The position numbers were made by a program, and so were the translations under genes. The notes beneath the pieces were generated by a model, which did no database searches, had not been told where the DNA came from, and saw nothing but the letters and a program-made list of their open reading frames with translations. Shown piece after piece: positions 9,562 to 18,692 of a stretch of 64,000 nucleotides of DNA. Source of the stretch: Pelagicoccus sp. SDUM812005 (GTDB lineage Bacteria; Verrucomicrobiota; Verrucomicrobiia; Opitutales; Opitutaceae); contig NZ_JARXIA010000029.1 of assembly GCF_031127875.1 (NCBI RefSeq), positions 1 to 64,000 on the forward strand, in the 5' to 3' direction. The number at the start of each line of letters is the position of its first letter. Position 1 is the first letter of the stretch.

Positions 9562-10746
9562 TCAACCCGCAGACGCGAGCCCGAGTCGTTTTCCAACTTC
9601 CGACAAGGTGCGCGCGTCATCGGGGTGGATCGATCCATCTGGCAAGGGCCCCGTATTGAGGAGCAGGTTTCCTCCACGGGCCCAAGCCGCGTCGAGCAGG
9701 GCCATGACCTGATCCGGCGTCTTGTGGCCTTCGTGGGCGCTTCTGTCATAGCCCCACGAATACGGCTGCAAAGTGTCGCAAATCTCAAGCGGAACCGACG
9801 ACTCCCCCTTCCAATGCCGCTCCGGGGCGATAAAGTCCTCCGTGCCGAGCAAACCTTGCTTGTAAGCGACCAAAACCTGCGGCTGCAAGGAATGGATATG
9901 GTCGTAAAGCTCCTGAGTCCTAAACTCGTGCAGACGCTCCGGCAGCGTCTTAGGCGTGCGAATGCCGTCCAGCCAGATCGAAGCAATCGGACCATAGTTC
10001 GTTAGCAACTCGGTCACCTGATTCTTCATAAACTCCACATAAAGCTGCAAGTCGTGCTCTTCGCCGTATTTGTAGAAGGGTTCCCTCTCCTCGTAGTCAG
10101 GCCGAGCCGACGAGGCCGCCGTCCACTCTTCGTTGTTCGGAGCATGCGGATGCCGCCAATCCCGACCGTGGGAATAATAAAGGTGAAGCCCCAGACCCTT
10201 TTTCTGGCACTGTTCCGAAAGCTCTCCCACCAGGTCGCGCTTCGCGGCGCTGTTCACGCTGTGGAAGTCCGTGTACTTAGACTCGAAAAGGCAAAAGCTG
10301 TCGTGGTGACGCGTCGTGATATTGACGTACTTCATGCCCGCCCCAAGAGCCATATCCGTAATATAGTCAGCATCGAACTTCTCCGCCGCAAATGCATCCG
10401 CCAACTCTGCGTACTCTGCCACCGGTATTTTACCGCGCAGCATCACCCACTCCGCCGGCCTAGAATGCTGCCCCTGGTGGAATCCTTCTTTCAGGCTGTA
10501 TAAACCGTAGTGCAGGAAGAGGCCGAATTTCGAATCCGCGAAACACTTCAAGGCCGCCTGTCGCGGATCGGTCACGTACAAGTCTTCGTATCCACTCAAG
10601 TACGACGGAACCCTCGCAGCTTTCTTTCCGCCCCCGCACCCCATAAAGGAAAAGGGAGCCAAGGCGGATGCTCCCGCGAGGGCCAATCCAGACTTAAGAA
10701 CGTCTCTTCGGCTGGGATTCGATTTCAATGCATTCTCTTTCTTCAT
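9562..10746 (-). CDS. Alpha-L-fucosidase, GH29, Tat-type signal
   Basis: Retaining exo-alpha-L-fucosidase of family GH29. The start at 10746 is chosen over 10815 because it places a twin-arginine motif (SRRDVLKSG, residues 12-20) at the N-terminus, followed by a hydrophobic stretch and FMGC (Cys37), a weak lipobox. GH29 signatures follow: KFGLFLHYG (residues 73-81), ITTRHHDSFCLFESKYTD (143-160), SIWLDG with the expected nucleophile Asp260, and GNLLLNTGPLPDGSI near the end. At 394 residues it holds little more than the catalytic barrel and lacks the usual C-terminal beta-sandwich. It is the last gene of the first block, 28 bp after the sulfatase stop, so the released fucose would come from sulfatase-treated substrate. 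Confidence 0.9.
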   Translation of the reverse strand: MKKENALKSNPSRRDVLKSGLALAGASALAPFSFMGCGGGKKAARVPSYLSGYEDLYVTDPRQAALKCFADSKFGLFLHYGLYSLKEGFHQGQHSRPAEWVMLRGKIPVAEYAELADAFAAEKFDADYITDMALGAGMKYVNITTRHHDSFCLFESKYTDFHSVNSAAKRDLVGELSEQCQKKGLGLHLYYSHGRDWRHPHAPNNEEWTAASSARPDYEEREPFYKYGEEHDLQLYVEFMKNQVTELLTNYGPIASIWLDGIRTPKTLPERLHEFRTQELYDHIHSLQPQVLVAYKQGLLGTEDFIAPERHWKGESSVPLEICDTLQPYSWGYDRSAHEGHKTPDQVMALLDAAWARGGNLLLNTGPLPDGSIHPDDARTLSEVGKRLGLASAG

Positions 10747-10774
10747 CTGTTTTTGGGGCTTGTTCTTTAGGAGA

Positions 10775-12637
10775 CTATCTCCCGGCTTCGATATCGCTAT
10801 AGGTCTGGTAACCATTGGTATCGATTAGAATAAAACCAACAGCAGGCACGCCTTCAGGAACCAAGGCGCTTACACTGTAGCCGTCGGGAGCAACTCGCGC
10901 TGCTTCCCTCATCCCAAACAGCAGGGCGGGGCCTTCAACAGCCCGATGCTTCACCTTCGCTGCCCCTGGGGCGCCCTGGAAAACAACGTAAGCTCGCTCG
11001 ATCGCAGGACCGGATTTCCGCGCCGTCAAGCTCGCCTTGCGGGACGACGCATCGAAGCGCAGCCCTTCGATCGACACCGCATCGTCCGCACGATAAGCGT
11101 AATAAGGGTTCAAGTACGGCAGCTCCGCTCGATTCGCTTGCAAGGAACGATCGAGCTGCGCCGCCAGTCGTTCGACAAGCGATCGGAATTCCGGCTTCTT
11201 CGCCAAATCGAACCGCTCCTCCAGGTCATGGCGATCTCCGTCCTTATAAAGTCGATACAGTTCGTAGTCATTCGTCGCGTAGCGCTTGTACAGCTTGAAG
11301 TCGCCACTGCGGATCGCTGACTTCATAGAGGCATCGCCATTGTGCGGAAAATGCCAAAAGAGGTGGTCCCGCTCCTGCCCTGCCGCATCGACGATAGACG
11401 CGCTCCTTCCGTGCAACACCGGCGAGATGTCCAAACCGCTAAGCTCCTCTCGCTCCTCGGCATCGATGCTTGAGTTCGTCAGGTCGAGCAAGGTCGGGAA
11501 AAAATCGAGCTGGTTCACCAATCCATCGAATTCGGATCCCGCAGGTATGCCTGGTCCCGCGACCACCAACGGAACGCGAATGCCGCCCTCTTCAGCATAC
11601 TTCTTCCCTTTTTTCAAAGGGTAGTTATCCGAGATGATTTCCGGTCCCCGAACCTCGGCCCCGCCATTGTCGGAAGTAAAAAAGATATAGGTCGTATCGA
11701 TCAGCTTCTTTCCAGGATGGCGCGGGTCGTCCGTTCGTTCCAGGAAGTCGACGACCCGCCCCAAGCTCCAATCCACGGTCGTCACCATGGCTGCAAAATA
11801 GGGATTCTGCTGGCCCGGCAAGGTCATGTCGCCCGGCTCGGGCGGAAACGGCTGCCCTAGTTTGTCGCAATAATATTCCAGCAACTCGCCATTGCGAGTC
11901 AGTACCGGCCAGTGAACCATCCAATGGCACAGATTGAGAAAGAAGGGCTGCTCGCCGCTTTCCTTCATAAAGGATAGCGCCGATTCGGTAACTTGGTCGT
12001 AAGGATAGGAAATGCCGTCGGGGAACTTGTCGCTAAAAGGTGGATACTTTTCCTCGCTCAACGGGTAGCGCTTGTCGTCCGCAGTCGCAAAGTCCTTGGT
12101 CCGGTCCTCCATCCCACGGTGTACCCCTCGGTCTTGGTCCACAACCTCGAAACCGTAGTTGGACGCGGTCAAGCCCACATGCCATTTGCCGGAATGGCCC
12201 GTCCGGTACCCGTTTCGCTTCAAGGCATCCGCCAAGGTCAAAGCGTCCAGATCGAGATGGGACTCCAGATAAGGAGCCACCAAACGTTGGCTTTTGGCCC
12301 CGTTTTGCATCGACCCGAGATGTACGTGGGTTAGGCCCAGCTTTGCCGGATGCTGACCGGTGATGATCCCTGCCCGCGAAGGAGAGCAGGTCGGCGCCGG
12401 AGCATAGCCTTGGGTGAAGTTCATCCCCGATGCCGCCAGGCGCTTGACGTTTGGCGTCTCGTAGGGACAGGGGTCATCGAGGTCGTTGAGCTCCAAGTCC
12501 TGCCAGCCAAGGTCGTCGACATAGAAGATGATGACGTTCGGCTTCGACACACCCTTCGTAGCAGGCGTTTCCTCTGCCGCAAAACCTGCCGAGAGAAGTC
12601 CGAGCAACACGATAATTGTAGTTAAAATTCGGTTCAT
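10775..12637 (-). CDS. S1 family sulfatase (formylglycine-dependent)
   Basis: Exported type I sulfatase of 620 residues. The ATG at 12637 is preferred to the one at 12808 because it gives a clean signal peptide (MNRILTTIIVLLGLLSAGFA). The metal-binding start FYVDDLGWQD (residues 38-47) and the formylglycine motif CSPSR at Cys84 are present, followed by GIITGQHPAKLGLTHVH. The later FTSDNGG motif of S1 enzymes is also seen. About 120 residues beyond the catalytic domain form an extra C-terminal part. Cys84 must be converted to formylglycine by a maturase that is not in this window. The substrate is inferred to be a sulfated fucose-containing glycan from the neighbouring fucosidases. Confidence 0.93.
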   Translation of the reverse strand: MNRILTTIIVLLGLLSAGFAAEETPATKGVSKPNVIIFYVDDLGWQDLELNDLDDPCPYETPNVKRLAASGMNFTQGYAPAPTCSPSRAGIITGQHPAKLGLTHVHLGSMQNGAKSQRLVAPYLESHLDLDALTLADALKRNGYRTGHSGKWHVGLTASNYGFEVVDQDRGVHRGMEDRTKDFATADDKRYPLSEEKYPPFSDKFPDGISYPYDQVTESALSFMKESGEQPFFLNLCHWMVHWPVLTRNGELLEYYCDKLGQPFPPEPGDMTLPGQQNPYFAAMVTTVDWSLGRVVDFLERTDDPRHPGKKLIDTTYIFFTSDNGGAEVRGPEIISDNYPLKKGKKYAEEGGIRVPLVVAGPGIPAGSEFDGLVNQLDFFPTLLDLTNSSIDAEEREELSGLDISPVLHGRSASIVDAAGQERDHLFWHFPHNGDASMKSAIRSGDFKLYKRYATNDYELYRLYKDGDRHDLEERFDLAKKPEFRSLVERLAAQLDRSLQANRAELPYLNPYYAYRADDAVSIEGLRFDASSRKASLTARKSGPAIERAYVVFQGAPGAAKVKHRAVEGPALLFGMREAARVAPDGYSVSALVPEGVPAVGFILIDTNGYQTYSDIEAGR

Positions 12638-12749
12638 ATTAAGTAATTCGTAATCCTCGGAACGTATTAACGGTGGGAATACAAGGACAAGGCACCCTCC
12701 TTGCCAGAGGGCCCTAAAACTAAAACTGCCTCGAGCAGACGAGTCCCAT

Positions 12750-13814
12750 CTACTCGCCTCTCCAGTTGTCGATCTTGACGAAGAACCCTGCCGTCGGATC
12801 CTTGTCATGGCAGGCTAGGAAAAGGTATTCGGGATGTCCGTCCTTCCAGAGGATATGAGGGCGCTCCGTGCGAGCTAGCTTTCGTCCGAAGTAAGCGGTA
12901 TTCGTCTGGTATCCAATCTCCGGGATTCCCCAGTCGATTCCGTCTTTCGACTTGTAGATCAAACCGGGACGATTTCCGCCATTTTTAACTTCCTTCCCCG
13001 GATACCAATTTCCCTCGAGCATTCCTCGAACATCGCGTCGATCTTCCACGATCATGTAATAATAGCCATTATAGTAAAACGCATAGGGATCCTCGATATC
13101 CAGTTCCTTGTCCGCATAGCTGATCAATGGGTTTCCTTCGTAGTTGACATAGGGTCCCTCGATCTTGTCGCTCACTGCCAAGGAAATCTCGCGATAGTTG
13201 TGCTTGGTCGTCATCGACTTGTAGTAGATCCTGTATTCGCCTTCTGGAGTCGCGACGAAAGTAGGGTTCGAAGCGTGCCGAATGTCGTAGCCACCCATTT
13301 TTCCTGCCGCTGGAATGATCGGGTTATGCGGACTCTCGGTCCAAGGCCCGTTGAGCGACTTCGCCGTCGCAATCCCGACTTCCTGCATCGAGCCATTGGC
13401 GTCGGTGTGCTTGTTCAGCAGGTAAACCAGCACATAAGTATCGCCGACCTTCGAAATCTGAGGATTATGATAGGATGTTTCCTCGCAAGCGAACAGATCG
13501 CCCTCGAGCGTATACGGTCCCTCCGGAGAGTCAGCCGTCCAGTGTACGATCTTGCTATTCTTAATCCAGTTTCCCTTGTTCGGTATGACCGAATTGAATA
13601 CGTGCAGCTTCCCCTTCTCGTCGTAGATCGGGGCCATCCCCCAAGTCCAGGACTCGCCATCAGACGGCAAGATGAATTTGCCCGGGATGTGCGACTTGCT
13701 AAACTCCGACTCCTCTACGGTAACGCTCTTCGCCCCCAAACCAGCCGCGAACACGGTGCCCGCTGCTCCTAAAATTGCTAATTTCTTCAAGATCATCTTT
13801 TTAACTGTATCCAT
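12750..13814 (-). CDS. Exported beta-propeller glycoside hydrolase (GH43/GH117-like)
   Basis: A 354-residue protein with a signal peptide (ILKKLAILGAAGTVFAAGLGA). The ATG at 13814 is chosen over a GTG at 13826. The order of motifs fits the five-bladed beta-propeller hydrolases of clan GH43/GH117. An early Trp/Met-Ala-Pro segment (SWTWGMAP) is followed by YHNPQISKVGDTYVLVYL, then RHASNPTFV, then LDIEDPYAFYYNGYYYMIVED with an acidic residue that may be catalytic. The bladed spacing of Trp and Tyr supports this. The exact family and substrate cannot be decided by eye. It sits between a sulfatase and a putative TIM-barrel glycosidase in the same operon. Confidence 0.75.
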   Translation of the reverse strand: MDTVKKMILKKLAILGAAGTVFAAGLGAKSVTVEESEFSKSHIPGKFILPSDGESWTWGMAPIYDEKGKLHVFNSVIPNKGNWIKNSKIVHWTADSPEGPYTLEGDLFACEETSYHNPQISKVGDTYVLVYLLNKHTDANGSMQEVGIATAKSLNGPWTESPHNPIIPAAGKMGGYDIRHASNPTFVATPEGEYRIYYKSMTTKHNYREISLAVSDKIEGPYVNYEGNPLISYADKELDIEDPYAFYYNGYYYMIVEDRRDVRGMLEGNWYPGKEVKNGGNRPGLIYKSKDGIDWGIPEIGYQTNTAYFGRKLARTERPHILWKDGHPEYLFLACHDKDPTAGFFVKIDNWRGE

Positions 13815-13829
13815 ATTTCTTAACACGTT

Positions 13830-14978
13830 CTAACGCCAATCGATTTTAGCTTCCTTGCTTTCGAGGTCTACCCATACCGAGGCGTGCTCATAGTCCCGGC
13901 TCAGCTTCCAACCATCGCGCGACATTTCGCCCAGAGGCTTGCCGAGCGGCTTGTCGAACTCCGGATACCACTCCAGGCAGCCCATCTCCATGCGGTAACC
14001 CCAATTGTAGATGAAGTAGCAGTTCTCCTGGGCGCCGGCCAAAAAGCAGGCCAAGGGGAAAAGTAGGTTATCCTTGGCCAACTTCCGCTTTTCCTTCAGC
14101 GGCTTCTGCATCATTTCCTTATCGATCCAAGCGAAGCCGGGCCAGGCCTTCATAACGACGATCTCCCCCGCCTTCCCGGCGCGTTCCATTTCCAGGATGT
14201 CCTGCAGCATCAGCTCCTTTGAGCGACTGTTGAAATAGCCGAAATGCTCGATCATGGCCGCATCCGTGTATTCGGTTTCCACCGTGCCCATGCTCCAGTT
14301 CGGAGTGGAGCGGATTCCGTTGTACACGATAAGCTTGTCGTCCCCGAGCTTCTCGCGGGTCTCGCGAATGATGTCCTTCAATCCCTGCTGGATCGCGTCG
14401 TATTTCTCTTGTCCCCACAGCTCGATGTTCCCCTTGTTTTCGACCTGCGGAAACGCGTCCATGAAAACCCCGTCCGTATTTCCTTGGTTGATCGCTTCGG
14501 CCGCTACATCCGTCCACCAATCCCGAAAGTCCGGATTCGAGAGATCGTAGCGCATCAGCCCCTTGCTCTTGAAGTCCAGCTCACCATCAGCCTTCCGCAG
14601 CCACCACTCCGGGCGCTGGGCGTACTCGTCATGCGCGTCGTACATCGCGTAATCCAAAAAGGTGTTCCAATAGAAGATCACCTTCATCTTCGGGTTCAGC
14701 TTCTTGAGCTGCACCGCCTCGGCCTCGATCCCCGCTTCGGTACTGCCATGCGTCCGAACGGCATGACCCTTTTCCAAGCAGATGAAGTTCGAGCGAGAGG
14801 CGACAAACTCCGCTTCCGCCGGCGTCATCAATCCAGCGTTCTTGCCGAAGTGGAAAGCAATGGGAACCGTATCCCAGCTAAACTCTGGGTAACGCTCATC
14901 CTTCCCCGAAGCCGCCGCTGCTGCCAAAAAGGCAAGCGAACCCATTATACAGGTTTTAATAGAAATAGTTTTTTTCAT
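13830..14978 (-). CDS. Putative exported glycosidase, GHL15-like TIM-barrel family (copy 1)
   Basis: A 382-residue protein with a signal peptide, start taken at the ATG 14978 (a GTG lies at 14987). It resembles the hypothetical glycosyl hydrolase families (GHL15-type) but no activity is known to me. Visible motifs are PEFSWDTVP after the signal, LEKGHAVRTHG and IFYWN, RDWWTD, TDGVFMDAF with Asp174, MIEHFG with Glu244, and a C-terminal YEHASVWVDLESKEAKIDW. The Asp at the end of DGxFxD and the Glu about 70 residues later are plausible catalytic carboxylates. Two relatives lie at 18693-22055 (fused) and 22103-23269. The short gaps to its neighbours (about 15-18 bp) indicate an operon. Confidence 0.7.
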   Translation of the reverse strand: MKKTISIKTCIMGSLAFLAAAAASGKDERYPEFSWDTVPIAFHFGKNAGLMTPAEAEFVASRSNFICLEKGHAVRTHGSTEAGIEAEAVQLKKLNPKMKVIFYWNTFLDYAMYDAHDEYAQRPEWWLRKADGELDFKSKGLMRYDLSNPDFRDWWTDVAAEAINQGNTDGVFMDAFPQVENKGNIELWGQEKYDAIQQGLKDIIRETREKLGDDKLIVYNGIRSTPNWSMGTVETEYTDAAMIEHFGYFNSRSKELMLQDILEMERAGKAGEIVVMKAWPGFAWIDKEMMQKPLKEKRKLAKDNLLFPLACFLAGAQENCYFIYNWGYRMEMGCLEWYPEFDKPLGKPLGEMSRDGWKLSRDYEHASVWVDLESKEAKIDWR

Positions 14979-14996
14979 AAAGCACACACAGATTTG

Positions 14997-16835
14997 CTAT
15001 TTTTCCGGGACGAGACGCACGGCCTTGAGATGAAAGTTATTGAACCAAGAAATCGTATCCTTGGGATAAGCGGTGATACGCACCACACCGGCCTGATCGA
15101 CTTTGATCGTCCCTTGCCGCTTCTTCGACATTTCGCCTTCTGGTCCGCCGGGGCGTACCACCACAGTTTCGGTCGGACTGCTTAGCTCGAAGCTGAGGTC
15201 TTCGTCGCCGTTGTCTTCCGTGAAGATCCGAAAGGTGCCGGGCTCCTTAACGTTTACGGTCCAAACCAAGCCTTGGTTCGTCTTCCCGCCCCAGTTGGCG
15301 GTCGCTTGCTCCTCGTAGTCGTAACTGATCCGCCTAACCGCGTATTCGCATTTCGCTACCGGCAGATCGATCGAACCATCCTTCGCTTGCTGTATCGTTT
15401 CGTCCACGACACGGGCCACCTGGTCCGCTATCTCCAGCACCACAACGGTCACCCTAGGCTGCTGCAGCGACTCTGGAACCCTCACGCTCAGGCGCGACTT
15501 CTTCTGCTTGAACTTCAAGGGCGTCTTCGATGTATCCGCGAGGCAATACGCATTCTTCACTTTCGACAGAAGCCCCTCCAGCTCGACTTTGCCCTTTTCT
15601 AGCTCCTCCAAGTGCAGATAAACCTTCCCTGGCTTGCTCGTGATGGCATAGGGCGGAAACTTGAGCGGACTCGGATCCGCGTCGTAGATCGCTTCTCCGT
15701 TCACCTTCAGCCAATCCCCAATGGCGGTAATGCTATTCACCTGCGATTCCGGAATGGTGCCATCGGGCCGTGGAGCCACGTTCAGCAAATAGACGCCACC
15801 ATACGCCACGATCCGACAAAGGCTGTATATAAATTCCGTATACTCGTCCGAACGGTCGTTCTCGCCTCCGTAAGACGTGTACCCCCAGCCGCGTTGGGTC
15901 ACCGATTCATGAGTCTGCCAGGGTACCTTCAAGTCAGGCAACCAAGTGGCCTTGCTCACACTCGGCGTCTTGCCGTTGTCGATCGACACGTCGAAGTGTC
16001 CATAGCCCTTGCCAAGGCGTGAGTTTACCAAGGCCCCCGGCTGGTTCTTCCTGACGAGATCCATCATCTCCTGGCACTTTTCATCGTCCATCTGCAAGGG
16101 CGTATCGAACCAGACCATGAAGATATCGCCATAGTTGCGGGTTAGCTCATCCACCTGCAGGATCGCCTTTTCCTCAAAGTAGGCGTCGAACTTGTCCTGC
16201 GGCTTGAGCACGCTGCCAAAGTCCCAGCTATTGCCAGCTCCACCCTCTTCGTGCCAATCTTGGCTTTGCGAGTAGTAGAAACCTAGATCCATGCCCCGCT
16301 GCGCGCACTCCTCCGACAGTTCCTTGAATACGTCGCGACCGAAACCGGCGAAATCTACGATATCGTAGGGATGCGCCGAATCGTACATGGCGAAGCCGTC
16401 GTGGTGCTTGGCCGTGAGCACGATAAAGCCCATGCCCGCCTGCTCGGCGATGTCTACCCACTCGCTCGCATCGAACTGATGCGGCATGAACTTGGCAGCC
16501 GCCTCCCGCTCGTAGTCGGCGACGGGGATCTCCCCGCGCCGCATGATCCATTCCGCGGATACTTCCTTGCCGTTCCAAATTCCCTCGAGCTGAGCGTAGG
16601 GTCCCCAGTGCACGAACAAGCCGAACTTATGCTTGTACAGGTCCCGCATATTCTCGCGAATCTCCGGAGTATAGACCGAAGTTCCAGCCGATCCGAACTC
16701 GTCGCTCCCTGTTATCTTCACCACGGAATCAACCGTGTTCCCCTCCCAACTCGCAGCGGGAGTCTCCTGAGCATTCAAGAGTAGAGGATACGCCGCGCAA
16801 CAAAGCGCGATACTCGAAAGTTTTAAGTTAGTCAT
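14997..16835 (-). CDS. Alpha-L-fucosidase, GH29, multidomain
   Basis: A 612-residue exported GH29 enzyme (signal peptide ending near LLLNAQ). The catalytic barrel shows KFGLFVHWGPYAQLEG (residues 70-85), VLTAKHHDGFAMYDS (139-153), DLGFYYSQSQDWHE, and MVWFDTP with Asp244 as expected nucleophile, then VYLLNVAPRPDGTIPESQ. After residue about 390 follow a beta-sandwich typical of the family and a further sandwich of about 130 residues near the end (AVRRISYDYEE... FNNFHLKAVRL), possibly carbohydrate-binding. It lies between copy 1 of the putative glycosidase family and a sulfatase in one transcription unit. Release of alpha-fucose from a desulfated glycan is the likely role. Confidence 0.92.
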   Translation of the reverse strand: MTNLKLSSIALCCAAYPLLLNAQETPAASWEGNTVDSVVKITGSDEFGSAGTSVYTPEIRENMRDLYKHKFGLFVHWGPYAQLEGIWNGKEVSAEWIMRRGEIPVADYEREAAAKFMPHQFDASEWVDIAEQAGMGFIVLTAKHHDGFAMYDSAHPYDIVDFAGFGRDVFKELSEECAQRGMDLGFYYSQSQDWHEEGGAGNSWDFGSVLKPQDKFDAYFEEKAILQVDELTRNYGDIFMVWFDTPLQMDDEKCQEMMDLVRKNQPGALVNSRLGKGYGHFDVSIDNGKTPSVSKATWLPDLKVPWQTHESVTQRGWGYTSYGGENDRSDEYTEFIYSLCRIVAYGGVYLLNVAPRPDGTIPESQVNSITAIGDWLKVNGEAIYDADPSPLKFPPYAITSKPGKVYLHLEELEKGKVELEGLLSKVKNAYCLADTSKTPLKFKQKKSRLSVRVPESLQQPRVTVVVLEIADQVARVVDETIQQAKDGSIDLPVAKCEYAVRRISYDYEEQATANWGGKTNQGLVWTVNVKEPGTFRIFTEDNGDEDLSFELSSPTETVVVRPGGPEGEMSKKRQGTIKVDQAGVVRITAYPKDTISWFNNFHLKAVRLVPEK

Positions 16836-16859
16836 CTTTGGTTCGTTTTTTGAATTCGT

Positions 16860-18662
16860 TTATAACTTCTCGATCTCGACATAGTAGGCGGGATAAACGC
16901 GACCCGCCGCATCGATCAATTGGGCCTCCATGTCGTAGCGACCGGCCGGCACGAAACCGGTATAGCTCACCGCCTCTTGCCCTTCCTGAATCTTCCGTTC
17001 GCCCGACAGGCCTGCAACATACAGGTAAGCCGCAGTAAAGTCGTCCTTCACGCTTGCCGGAAAAACGCGGTCCAGTTCCAGTCGCCGCTCTTCCTCGGGA
17101 AAAGTCGCGTTGATCGGCAAACCGCTCTCCACCGGGAAGCGACGCAAGCTGATCCGATACTCTCCGTCCTCCACGAATTCGACCTTCCAGCGCCCCGTCC
17201 CTTGCGAAGCGTTCGCAGCTCCATACTGATGCCAAACATGTAGGTGCTTGCCGGTCAGCATATCGTGGGCGGAGATGCGACTGGGGTTCTCGTACTGCGA
17301 ACCAACCTTTATATAGGCGTAGCGTTCATTCAGGCGCTCGCTTTCGAAGGACTGCCACCACCTTTCGTACCCCTCGGCCAGCCGAGCCGCTACTTCGGGG
17401 TGCGACTCGATGACGTTCTGCGTCTGGGCCAAGTCGGTCGTAACGTCGTAAAGCTCATTGCCGTTCACCAAGCGCCAGCGCTCGTCCATCACCGTATAGG
17501 TCTGGTACTTGAGCAGGTTTTGCTTCCGCTGCGTATCCATATACAGGATGCGATTCGGCCACTCGGCCTCTGCGTCGTGAAACAAGCGAGCGAAGCTCTT
17601 GCCATCCAGCGGCTTGACCGGAGTGAACTGCAGTCCCAGCAGATCAACGAAAGTCGGCAATACGTCGTAATGCGCAACCAATCGATCTACGTCGTAGCCC
17701 CCCTCGACGCCGCCAGCCGGCCAACGCACGAAAAAGGGGACGCGGTGACCGCCCTCATAAACGCTGCCCTTGCTTCCGCGCAAGCCGCCATCGTAAATGC
17801 GATTGCCGCCGGCGGTACCGTTGTCAGTCGTAAAAATGAGAATCGTATTTTCGCGCAGGCCCAGGGCGTCCAGCTTCTCTTCCAGGCGCTGCATGTTATC
17901 GTCGATGTTGGTGATCATCCCGTAGAAGCGCTTGAAGCGATCCGGCAGTTCCGGCACGTCCTTGTAGAGATTGTAGTACTCCTCCGGAACGTTGTAGGGA
18001 GCGTGCGGAGCATTGGTGGAGATGTAGGCGAAAAACGGCTGCTCCTTGTTCGCTTCGATAAACTCCATGGCTTCTTCGAAGAATACGTCCGTACAATACC
18101 CTTCGTAAGCCTCCAGCTCGCCGTTGTGCCAATAGGTATCGTCGAAATAGTCGTTGCGCCAGTAGTCCGGCCCCTGCGTGATGCCGCCTGCCCCGTGGCG
18201 AACGACCTCGTGAAAGCCCCGATCCTCCGGACGGAAGGGATAGTTATCCCCGAGATGCCACTTCCCGAACATGCCGTTAACGTATCCATTTTCCGCTAGC
18301 ACTTGAGGGAGAAGCCGTTCGTCCTCCCACAGCAGGGAACGCCCGGTAATCGTATGAAAAACGTTGAGTCGGTTGCAGTGACGGCCCGTCATCAAGGAAC
18401 CGCGGCTCGGAGCGCAGGTGGTGGAAACGTGGTAGTTGGTAAATCGTACGGACTCGTCGTGCAGCCGATCCAAGTTCGGCGTCTTAATGATCGGATTCCC
18501 CCGATTCCCCATGTCGCCATAGCCTTGGTCATCCGTTATCACCATAACGATGTTTGGTTTCGACGAGCTCACCAGGGGTGACTTTCTCGCTTTCTCGACA
18601 GCGGCTGAGCAACTCGCTCCCAAGGCCGCCGCAATAATCAATCCACTTAAAATTCGTTTCAT
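16860..18662 (-). CDS. S1 family sulfatase with C-terminal beta domain
   Basis: A 600-residue exported sulfatase. The start at ATG 18662 gives the signal peptide KRILSGLIIAAALGASCSA; the ATG at 18692 would add ten residues in front of it. Metal-site segment VITDDQGYGDMG (residues 41-52), formylglycine motif CAPSR at Cys83, LMTGRH, and FTTDNGT are all present. After the catalytic part, from about residue 490, lies an extra domain with GEYRISLRRFPVE. A related extra domain occurs in the sulfatase at 52683-54440 (GRYRITLRQWPAE). Both proteins end in similar residues (YVEIEKL versus FTEVEAL). The substrate is inferred from context to be a sulfated fucan. Confidence 0.93.
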   Translation of the reverse strand: MKRILSGLIIAAALGASCSAAVEKARKSPLVSSSKPNIVMVITDDQGYGDMGNRGNPIIKTPNLDRLHDESVRFTNYHVSTTCAPSRGSLMTGRHCNRLNVFHTITGRSLLWEDERLLPQVLAENGYVNGMFGKWHLGDNYPFRPEDRGFHEVVRHGAGGITQGPDYWRNDYFDDTYWHNGELEAYEGYCTDVFFEEAMEFIEANKEQPFFAYISTNAPHAPYNVPEEYYNLYKDVPELPDRFKRFYGMITNIDDNMQRLEEKLDALGLRENTILIFTTDNGTAGGNRIYDGGLRGSKGSVYEGGHRVPFFVRWPAGGVEGGYDVDRLVAHYDVLPTFVDLLGLQFTPVKPLDGKSFARLFHDAEAEWPNRILYMDTQRKQNLLKYQTYTVMDERWRLVNGNELYDVTTDLAQTQNVIESHPEVAARLAEGYERWWQSFESERLNERYAYIKVGSQYENPSRISAHDMLTGKHLHVWHQYGAANASQGTGRWKVEFVEDGEYRISLRRFPVESGLPINATFPEEERRLELDRVFPASVKDDFTAAYLYVAGLSGERKIQEGQEAVSYTGFVPAGRYDMEAQLIDAAGRVYPAYYVEIEKL

Positions 18663-18692
18663 AGTCTTAAAGTCCTTCATGTAACCGTTCAT

